Source of the DNA: Mycobacterium colombiense
GTDB taxonomy: Bacteria; Actinomycetota; Actinomycetes; Mycobacteriales; Mycobacteriaceae
Assembly (NCBI RefSeq): GCF_003284935.1
Contig: NZ_QMEV01000044.1
Location: 1 to 46,327 of the forward strand
DNA: 46,327 nucleotides
Direction of reading: 5' to 3'
Below are positions 32,703 through 39,120 of the stretch, in pieces (the first letter of the stretch is position 1; each line of letters begins with the position of its first letter). Position numbers and translations under genes: made by a program. The notes below the pieces were generated by a model. That model saw nothing but the letters and a program-made list of their open reading frames with translations. It searched no databases and had not been told where the DNA came from.

Positions 32703-33851
32703 GTGGACTTTTCCTACCCGGCGGACGTGGAACGATTCCGTATCGAGCTGCGTGACTGGCTGTCGCGGAACCTGACCGATGAGCTGGTGGCGGCCCGCCG
32801 GCCCACCGGTCGCGACGACGCAGCGTTCGAGATGCTGCGCGCCTGGAACGCGACGATGGCCGACGCGGGCTGGGCGGCCGTGTCCTGGCCTCCGGAATAC
32901 GGCGGGCGCGGCGCGACGGTGCTCGAGCAACTGGTGTACACCGAAGAGACCACCCGGGCGCGAGCTCCCATGCCGCTCAACGTCATTGGGTTGAACAACA
33001 TCGCGCCAGCCATCATGGAGTACGGCACCGAGTCGCAGAAACGCACCCTGCTCCCCCGCATGATGCGCGCCGATGACATCTGGTGCCAGGGGATGTCGGA
33101 GCCCGAAGCGGGCTCCGACCTCGCGGCGCTGCGTACCCGCGCCGCGCGCGACGGTGACGACTTCGTCGTCAATGGCCAGAAGATCTGGACCTCGCTGGGG
33201 CATCGGGCCGACTGGTGTCAGCTCTACGTGCGCACCGATCCCGAGGCGCCCAAACACAAGGGGATCTCCTGCCTGATCGTCGACATGACGCTGCCGGGCA
33301 TCGAGGTTCGCCCGCTGGTCACGCTCAACGGCGAGGCGGACTTCGCCGAGGTGTTCTTCCATGACGTGCGGGTGCCGGCGGACGCATTGCTCGGGCCGTT
33401 GAATGCGGGCTGGCAGGTGGCCACCACCACGCTCAGCCACGAGCGCGCCGGCGCGGCCAGGCTGTATGCGGAGATGCAAGTCCGGCTCGAGGAGCTGGTC
33501 AACGACCTCGCCGCGGCCGGCGGCGGCGCCTTGGACGATCCGGTGACCTTGCGGCGGCTCGGCGAAATCGCGGTCCGCATCAAATATCTCGAAGTCCTGT
33601 GCCAGCGGTCGATCTCGGCGACGCTGCACGGCGGCGACGGGTTCGGGTCGGCCAGCCTCGCCAAGACCGTGTGGGGTGAGATCGGCCAGGACCTGGCCGC
33701 GCTGGCCTTCGACGTGCTGGGTACCGGCGGCACCGGGGCGCCGTGGGCGAACTACCGCCTGACGTCGCGGTCGCTGACCATCGCGGGTGGAACCACACAG
33801 ATCAACAAGAACATCACCGCGCAGCGGGTGCTGGGGTTGCCGCGGAAATGA
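32703..33851 (+). CDS. Acyl-CoA dehydrogenase subunit, FAD-binding type (FadE)
   Basis: 382 aa from GTG 32703. The FAD-binding acyl-CoA dehydrogenase signature WCQGMSEPEAGSDLAALRT is present, as are KIWTS and IAGGTTQINKNITAQRVLG at the C-terminus. The catalytic-base region reads GTGGTGAPWANYRLTS with no glutamate, so the subunit alone is probably inactive. The gene overlaps the next acyl-CoA dehydrogenase gene (ATGA), whose product has the glutamate. This matches the alpha2beta2 mycobacterial dehydrogenases (such as ChsE pairs) that oxidise steroid side-chain or other bulky acyl-CoA. An upstream in-frame TTG at 32664 lacks a ribosome site. Confidence 0.91.
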   Translation: MDFSYPADVERFRIELRDWLSRNLTDELVAARRPTGRDDAAFEMLRAWNATMADAGWAAVSWPPEYGGRGATVLEQLVYTEETTRARAPMPLNVIGLNNIAPAIMEYGTESQKRTLLPRMMRADDIWCQGMSEPEAGSDLAALRTRAARDGDDFVVNGQKIWTSLGHRADWCQLYVRTDPEAPKHKGISCLIVDMTLPGIEVRPLVTLNGEADFAEVFFHDVRVPADALLGPLNAGWQVATTTLSHERAGAARLYAEMQVRLEELVNDLAAAGGGALDDPVTLRRLGEIAVRIKYLEVLCQRSISATLHGGDGFGSASLAKTVWGEIGQDLAALAFDVLGTGGTGAPWANYRLTSRSLTIAGGTTQINKNITAQRVLGLPRK

Positions 33852-34969
33852 ACCTCGAACTCACCGACGAACAGGTGGCGCTGCGCGACACCACGCGACG
33901 CTTCCTCGCCGAGAAGGCACCGATCGCAGGACATGTGCGGACGTTGCTCGACGATCCGACCGGAACGGACGAGGCGGTGTGGCGCGGCCTCGCCGAGCTG
34001 GGAACCACGGGCCTGCTGGTGCCCGAGGAGTACGGCGGTGCCGGCATGACGATGGTCGAGGCCGGCGTCGTCGCCGAAGAACTGGGCGCCGCGCTGCATC
34101 CGGGGCCGTGGTTGTCGACCGCGGTCGCCGCCGCGCGCACGCTGACCCGGCTCGGGGCAAACGACATCGCGCCGGAGTTGTTGCGCGGCATAGCCGATGG
34201 CAGCACCGTCGCGACCGTCTGCTTTCCGGACTCGGCGACCACCCCGGTGGCCGCGAGCCGGCGCGGTGACGCGATCGTGCTGCACGGCGAGATCGCCGCG
34301 GTGCCCGACGCCGCGGCCGCCGATGTTCTGCTCGTGGTCGCCGAAGACGACCACGGCACCGCGCTTTTCGCGGTGCGGTCCGGCTCGTCCGGGTTGTCGG
34401 TCGCGCCCGAGCACGGCATCGACCCGACCCGCAAGCGGTTCGGCGTCACCTTCGACGCCGCGCCCGCGCGACGGCTCACCGCCGCACGCGCCGCCGACCT
34501 GGCCGCGGTGATCGACGACGTGCTGATCGCCACCGCGGCCGATTCGCTGGGCGCCGCGCGCGCGATCATGGGGCTGGCCGTCGAATACGCCAAAAACAGA
34601 ACGCAATTCGGTCAGCCGATCGGTTCCTTCCAGGCCGTCCAGCACCTGTGCGTGGACATGTACGAGACGGTCGAGCTGGCCCGCAGCGGCGTGATCCACG
34701 CGTTGTGGGCCAGCGACGCCCGCACGCAACCGGACGGTCAATCCGGCGAGGAGCGCCACCTTGCCGCGGTGCGGGCGAAGGCGTTCGCCGGGCGGCTGGC
34801 CACCGTGGCCGACACCGCCATTCAGGTGTTCGGGGGAATCGGTTACACCTGGGAACACGATGCCCACCTGTACCTCAAGCGCCTGCTGAGCTGGAGCGCG
34901 TTTCGCGGCGCTCCCGACGAGTACCTCACCGAACTCGGTGCGCGCCTTGCCAAGAGAGGCAGTCAGTGA
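33848..34969 (+). CDS. Acyl-CoA dehydrogenase subunit, catalytic-base type (FadE)
   Basis: 373 aa; ATG 33848 overlaps the previous stop. The N-terminal helical domain MNLELTDEQVALRDTTRRFL is followed by LVPEEYGGAGMTMVEAGVV and the RTQFGQPIGSFQAVQH motif. The catalytic base is Glu336 in GGIGYTWEHDAHL, the MCAD-type position. The middle domain is degenerate and lacks the SEPxAGSD FAD motif of its partner. The two therefore complement each other, as in heterotetrameric dehydrogenases for large polycyclic or branched substrates. The stop overlaps the nitroreductase ATG (TGATG). Confidence 0.91.
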   Translation: MNLELTDEQVALRDTTRRFLAEKAPIAGHVRTLLDDPTGTDEAVWRGLAELGTTGLLVPEEYGGAGMTMVEAGVVAEELGAALHPGPWLSTAVAAARTLTRLGANDIAPELLRGIADGSTVATVCFPDSATTPVAASRRGDAIVLHGEIAAVPDAAAADVLLVVAEDDHGTALFAVRSGSSGLSVAPEHGIDPTRKRFGVTFDAAPARRLTAARAADLAAVIDDVLIATAADSLGAARAIMGLAVEYAKNRTQFGQPIGSFQAVQHLCVDMYETVELARSGVIHALWASDARTQPDGQSGEERHLAAVRAKAFAGRLATVADTAIQVFGGIGYTWEHDAHLYLKRLLSWSAFRGAPDEYLTELGARLAKRGSQ

Positions 34970-35616
34970 TGGAGATCGAGTACCTGCTCACCGCGACCCC
35001 TTCGGCGCGCAAATCGCTCGACCTCGACGCGCCGGTCGACCTCGACGACATCCGCGACTGCCTGCGCATCGCCCTGCAGGCCGCGAACGGGTCGAACGCC
35101 CAGTCGTGGCGCTGGCTGGTGATCTCGGATCCGGCGCTGCGCACCACGATCGCCGAACTGTACCGGCAGGCCTACCTGCTGCGGGTCGGCGGACAGCTGG
35201 TCGCCGACCTGATGCCCGCGGGAACTCCGGAGACCCGCGTCATGTCGTCGACGGAGTGGTTGGTCGAGAACATGGCGCGGGTGCCGCTGCTGGTAATCCC
35301 TTGCTATGAGCCCTATTTGCCTCGCATCGAGGGCGACGAATCGTTTCACCTGGCCACGCTGTACGGCTCGATCTTCCCGCCGGTATGGAATTTTCAGCTG
35401 GCCCTGCACACCCGGGGATACGGGACGTGCATCACCACCCTCCACCTGCATCACGAAGAGGAAATCCGGAACCTGCTCGGCATTCCGCCGACCTATGTTC
35501 AGGGCTGTCTCTTGCCGGTGGGCCGCCTGCGGGCCGGCCGCACGTTCTCACCGGCGCGACGGCGCCCGCTCGAGGAGGTGGTCGCGTGTGACCGGTGGGA
35601 CGGTCCGGCGCTCTAG
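34969..35616 (+). CDS. Nitroreductase-family FMN oxidoreductase
   Basis: 215 aa with the nitroreductase fold: LRIALQAANGSNAQSWRWLVISDP binds FMN phosphate, and GYGTCITTLHLHHEEEIRNLLGIPP plus the C-terminal VGRLRAGRTFSPARRRPLEEVV form the second half. Such proteins reduce nitro groups, quinones or enones, or dehalogenate, with NAD(P)H. Co-expression with acyl-CoA dehydrogenase subunits suggests an ene- or quinone-reduction step. It ends the operon from site E; the ATG overlaps the FadE stop. Confidence 0.85.
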   Translation: MEIEYLLTATPSARKSLDLDAPVDLDDIRDCLRIALQAANGSNAQSWRWLVISDPALRTTIAELYRQAYLLRVGGQLVADLMPAGTPETRVMSSTEWLVENMARVPLLVIPCYEPYLPRIEGDESFHLATLYGSIFPPVWNFQLALHTRGYGTCITTLHLHHEEEIRNLLGIPPTYVQGCLLPVGRLRAGRTFSPARRRPLEEVVACDRWDGPAL

Positions 35617-35672
35617 AATGGGGCTTTCACCGCTTTGTGCAGCGCATTCACCGCGCCCGGTCTGATAGCCTC

Positions 35673-35687
35673 TAACAAAGATTTGGT
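35673..35687 (-). promoter_or_regulatory. Cluster operator, site F, at the regulator promoter
   Basis: On the minus strand ACCAAATCTTTGTTA (35687-35673). It lies just after TAGCCT (35666-35671), a possible -10 for the tandem-TetR gene, so it would cover the start site and allow autoregulation. It is the weakest of the seven matches (three differences from consensus). Confidence 0.55.
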
Positions 35688-35704
35688 TCGGTAAGAGAGG
35701 ACGA

Positions 35705-35752
35705 ATGCGAATGCTCGCCGACCCGCAGTCGTCCAGATCCGCGCACCGCTGA
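35705..35752 (+). CDS. Possible 15-aa leader ORF before the TetR gene
   Basis: ATG 35705 to TGA 35750-35752 encodes MRMLADPQSSRSAHR. It has a better ribosome site (GAGAGGACGA) than the regulator itself, and its stop is 2 nt before the regulator ATG, so the regulator may be translated by coupling. It could be chance. Confidence 0.35.
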   Translation: MRMLADPQSSRSAHR

Positions 35753-35754
35753 CC

Positions 35755-37035
35755 ATGGCCAGGGCCGAGTCATTGCGCGCCGGCGGCACAGCTGAATCCC
35801 CGACGCGTCGCGCCGAAATCCTCGCCACCGCCGCCTCATTGATCGCATCCTCGGGCTTGCGGACGTCGCTGCAGGAGATCGCCGACGCCGCAGGCATCCT
35901 TCCCGGCAGCCTGTATCACCATTTCGAATCCAAAGAGGCCATCCTCGTCGAGTTGATCCGCCGCTATCAGGACGACCTGGAGCGCATCGGGCGGGCCGCC
36001 CAGGCGAGATTGGACGAACCCGACGCCCGTCCGGTCGAAGAACAGATCATCGAGCTCGGGACGGCGATCGCGCACTGCGCCGTCGACCACCGCGCGGCAT
36101 TGCAGATGTCGTTCTACGAGGGGCCGAGCACCGACCCGGAACTGATCAAGCTGACCCAGCAACGGCCCGCGGCGATCCAGGAGGCGATGCTGCAGACGCT
36201 GCGCGCTGGCCGCTGGAGCGGCTACATCACACCCGACATCGACCTTCCCACGCTAGCCGACCGGATCTGCCAGACCATGCTGCAGGTGGGGCTCGATGTG
36301 ATGCGCCACAAATCCGCGGCCGACCAGGTGGCCGGACTGCTGTGCCGAATCATTTTGCAGGGCTTGGCAGCTCGGCCGCCGACCGACGCGGCACTGGATC
36401 GCTCGAAAGCGTTCACCGCCGCCGATGACGTCATCGCGACATGGTCCGACGACAGCGACGCGGACCCGAGCGACAAGGCAGCGGCGGTGCGGGCGGTGGC
36501 GCGAGCCGAATTCGGCCGCCGAGGATACGAGGTCACCACCATCAGGGACATCGCCTCGGCGGCCGGCCTTGGCACCGGAACGGTGTATCGCGTGATCGGC
36601 TCGAAGGACGAACTGCTCGCGTCGATCATGGAATCCTTCGGCAGGAAGGTCGAGGCGGGCTGGGTCAGCGTCCTGCGCTCGGATGCCACCCCGGTCGAAA
36701 AACTGGACGCGCTGAGCTGGGTCAACATCAACGCGCTCGACCGGTTCTCCGACGAGTTCAGGATTCAGCTGGCCTGGATGCGCCAATCACCCCCGGACAC
36801 GCCGAATCCGGGCTGGCTCTACGCCACGCGGCTGCGGCAGATGAAAACGCTGCTATCCGAGGGCATCCGCTCGGGAGAGATCGCGATCGACGCCCCCTCC
36901 ACCGCGATCCTGGCGCGCTGCGTCATCGGCCTGCAGTGGATACCGGAAAACATCCTCGCCGAGATCGGCAAGCGCGCAGCCTTGGTGCACGCGCGCGACA
37001 CCGTCCTGCGCGGCGTCGCGGTCCGCGGCAAGTAG
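35755..37035 (+). CDS. Transcriptional regulator with two tandem TetR domains (Mce3R-like architecture)
   Basis: 426 aa made of two complete TetR-type units. The first helix-turn-helix is TSLQEIADAAGILPGSLYHHFESKEAI (38-63) and the second VTTIRDIASAAGLGTGTVYRVIGSKDEL (260-287), each followed by its own helical ligand domain; a short acidic linker (SDDSDADPSD, 231-240) joins them. Among mycobacterial regulators Mce3R (Rv1963c) is known for this fused layout and for binding non-palindromic DNA, and it represses lipid-oxidation operons. The seven cluster sites are likewise asymmetric, and one (F) is at this gene's own promoter. It is the likely repressor of the whole 22-38 kb unit (inference). 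Confidence 0.87.
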   Translation: MARAESLRAGGTAESPTRRAEILATAASLIASSGLRTSLQEIADAAGILPGSLYHHFESKEAILVELIRRYQDDLERIGRAAQARLDEPDARPVEEQIIELGTAIAHCAVDHRAALQMSFYEGPSTDPELIKLTQQRPAAIQEAMLQTLRAGRWSGYITPDIDLPTLADRICQTMLQVGLDVMRHKSAADQVAGLLCRIILQGLAARPPTDAALDRSKAFTAADDVIATWSDDSDADPSDKAAAVRAVARAEFGRRGYEVTTIRDIASAAGLGTGTVYRVIGSKDELLASIMESFGRKVEAGWVSVLRSDATPVEKLDALSWVNINALDRFSDEFRIQLAWMRQSPPDTPNPGWLYATRLRQMKTLLSEGIRSGEIAIDAPSTAILARCVIGLQWIPENILAEIGKRAALVHARDTVLRGVAVRGK

Positions 37036-37058
37036 CACCCGATTAACCCGCCCCGGTA

Positions 37059-37087
37059 TTGAACCAAATAACTGTTACCCATACAGT
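37059..37087 (+). promoter_or_regulatory. Promoter with cluster operator, site G
   Basis: TTGAAC (37059-37064), 17-nt spacer, TACAGT (37082-37087), with ACCAAATAACTGTTA at 37063-37077. It precedes the SDR at 37133 and is the last of the seven sites. Confidence 0.72.
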
Positions 37088-37132
37088 TGAGCAGTTAGAA
37101 CCGCGTTGGCATTATCCGAGAAGGGGATTTCC

Positions 37133-37975
37133 ATGACCATTGTCGATCGGTTGCGCTACGACGGCAAGCGCGCTCTTGTCGTCGGCGGCGCGACTGGCAT
37201 GGGCGCCGCGGCGGCCAGGTCAGCGGCCGAGTTGGGCGCCGAAGTGATCGTGATGGATTACGCGCCGGTGACCTACGACGTCGCCAAGGCCATCCAGGTC
37301 GACCTGCGCAACACCGCGTCCATCGACGCCGCGGTCGAGCAGCTGGACGGTCCGGTCCACGCGGTGTTCTCGGCCGCGGGCATCGCCGACGGGACCACCG
37401 ACCTGATGGCGATCAACTTTCTCGGTCACCGGCACCTGATCGAGCGCCTGCTGGAACGCAACCAGCTTCCCTCCGGCTCGGCGATCTGCTTCATCTCCTC
37501 GGTCGCCGGCATGGGCTGGGAGAACGACCTGGACCTGCTGAACGAGTTCCTGGCCACCCCGGACTTCGCGTCGGCTCAGGAATGGGTCAAGGCGCACGAA
37601 GCCGAGGGCATCATTCACTACGGGTTCTCCAAGAAGGTCGTCAACGCCTACGTCGCCACCCAGGGCTACCCGCTGCTGAAGAAGGGCATTCGGATCAACG
37701 CCATCTGCCCCGGTCCCACCGACACCCCGCTGGCGCAGTCCAACGCCGACCTGTGGCTGACCTTCGCGCAGGACTATCGCGACGAGACCGGCTCCAAGGT
37801 GCACACCCCGGAGCAGATGGGCGACGTGATGGCGTTCCTCAACAGCGCCGCCGCGTTCGGGATCAGCGGCATCACGCTGCTGGTCGACTACGGGCACACG
37901 ATGGCGTCGCTCACCAACGCCTACCCGCCGGGCAAGCCGATCATCGACATCATCATGGGGCGCGTGAAGCTTTAG
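37133..37975 (+). CDS. Short-chain dehydrogenase (3alpha-HSD/carbonyl-reductase-like)
   Basis: 280 aa. GGATGMG (18-24) for cofactor, a single-Asp MDYAP after strand two (NAD-type), AAG (81-83), Ser122/123 and YGFSKK (Y163, K167). The long insertion before the Tyr (WENDLDLLNEFLATPDFASAQEW) resembles bacterial 3alpha-hydroxysteroid dehydrogenase/carbonyl reductases, which act on steroids or other cyclic alcohols. AAGGGGAT precedes ATG 37133. Driven by site G, so part of the cluster regulon, supporting a cyclic or steroid-like substrate (inference). Confidence 0.88.
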   Translation: MTIVDRLRYDGKRALVVGGATGMGAAAARSAAELGAEVIVMDYAPVTYDVAKAIQVDLRNTASIDAAVEQLDGPVHAVFSAAGIADGTTDLMAINFLGHRHLIERLLERNQLPSGSAICFISSVAGMGWENDLDLLNEFLATPDFASAQEWVKAHEAEGIIHYGFSKKVVNAYVATQGYPLLKKGIRINAICPGPTDTPLAQSNADLWLTFAQDYRDETGSKVHTPEQMGDVMAFLNSAAAFGISGITLLVDYGHTMASLTNAYPPGKPIIDIIMGRVKL

Positions 37976-38076
37976 TGGTGATCGCGAGCGCGGCGTAGCC
38001 GGGCGAAGCGGGTCGCCACCAGGTAGGGACTAGCGGCTCGCCCCCGCCACTCGCTGACGTCGGTACCGTCGGACGC

Positions 38077-38730
38077 ATGGCACGCATCATCGTCTTCGGC
38101 GGGCACGGCAAGGTCGCGCTGCAGCTGGCCCGCGCCCTGACCCAGCGCGGCGACCGGGTGACCTCGGTCTTCCGCAACCCCGACCACTCCGACGATGTGG
38201 CTGCCACCGGCGCGACGCCGGTCGTGGCCGACATCGAGCGGCTCGACACCGACGCGCTGGCCGATCTGGTGGGCGGGCACGACGCGGTCGTCTTCTCCGC
38301 CGGCGCGGGCGGCGGCGACGCGGCGCGGACCTACGCCGTCGACCGCGACGCGGCGATCCGGGTGATCGTCGCCGCCGGACAGGCGGGCGTCAAGCGGTTC
38401 GTGATGGTCTCCTACTTCGGCGCCGGCCCCGACCACGGTGTGTCCCAAGACAATTCGTTCTTCCCGTACGCCGAAGCCAAGGCGGCCGCCGATGCCCACC
38501 TGCGTGACAGCGACCTGGACTGGACGGTGCTGGGTCCGGGCCGGCTCACGCTGGAACCGGCCACCGGCAGGATCGTCGTCGGGCGCGGCACGGGTGAGGT
38601 GTCCCGCGCCGACGTCGCGCTGGTCGCCGCCGCCGCGCTCGCCGACGATTCGACCATCCGGCGGACCATCGAATTCAACAACGGCGACGACGCAACCGCG
38701 CTCCCGATCGCGCAGGCGCTGGCGGGCTGA
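38077..38730 (+). CDS. NAD(P)-binding atypical SDR (YwnB/NmrA-like)
   Basis: 217 aa. MARIIVFGGHGKVALQLARAL with the atypical glycine motif GGHGKV, FRNP as an NADP-binding patch, VVFSAGAGGGD and YAEAKAAADAHL place it with NAD(P)H-binding proteins of the YwnB/biliverdin-reductase-like group. There is no full Tyr-x-x-x-Lys SDR site apart from the Y-A-E-A-K. Substrate unknown. No cluster operator is upstream in the 101-nt gap, so it is probably outside the regulon. A small hairpin follows its stop. Confidence 0.82.
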   Translation: MARIIVFGGHGKVALQLARALTQRGDRVTSVFRNPDHSDDVAATGATPVVADIERLDTDALADLVGGHDAVVFSAGAGGGDAARTYAVDRDAAIRVIVAAGQAGVKRFVMVSYFGAGPDHGVSQDNSFFPYAEAKAAADAHLRDSDLDWTVLGPGRLTLEPATGRIVVGRGTGEVSRADVALVAAAALADDSTIRRTIEFNNGDDATALPIAQALAG

Positions 38731-38760
38731 CTACACTCCATTTCGCAGCTGGTCTGCCGT

Positions 38761-38776
38761 CGCCACACAAGTGGCG
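38761..38776 (+). terminator. Small hairpin after the atypical SDR gene
   Basis: CGCCAC-ACAA-GTGGCG forms a perfect 6-bp stem 30 nt after the stop. It may end that transcript or be part of the 5-prime end of the riboswitch leader. Confidence 0.35.
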
Positions 38777-38789
38777 CCGGCATCGAGCG

Positions 38790-38975
38790 AGGCAACGTTA
38801 GTAACGCTTCGCGAGAGGGAACCCGGTGAGAATCCGGGACTGTCCCGCAACGGTATGCAGGAACGACCGCCGTCAGAGTTTTTGGCAAGCACTGGTCGCA
38901 AGACTGGGAAGCGACGGCCATTAGGAGCACCAGCGAAGTGCGCGCCTGCGAGTCCGGAGACCTGCCAGCTGTGCC
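38790..38975 (+). ncRNA. Cobalamin (B12) riboswitch controlling metE
   Basis: The canonical aptamer elements appear in order: GGAACCCGGTGAGAATCC (from 38818), CTGTCCCGCAACGGT (38840-38854), CTGGGAAGCGACGG (about 38904-38917) and the B12 box GAGTCCGGAGACCTGCC (38950-38966). The boundaries are approximate. Further down GCAGCCG (39026-39032) can pair with CGGCTGC (39069-39075) and may belong to the expression platform. Cobalamin binding is known to shut off mycobacterial metE so that the B12-dependent MetH is used instead. Confidence 0.95.
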
Positions 38976-39120
38976 GGGCGCGCCGCGTCCGGCGGCTCAT
39001 CGCCTCGAGGAATGGGCGTTAGGCTGCAGCCGTTGCGGTTGGTACCCGGGTACGCACCGCTAACGGATCGGCTGCACGTCCGCCGGCGATGACCACCACG
39101 TCGATTGAAGGACGAATATC

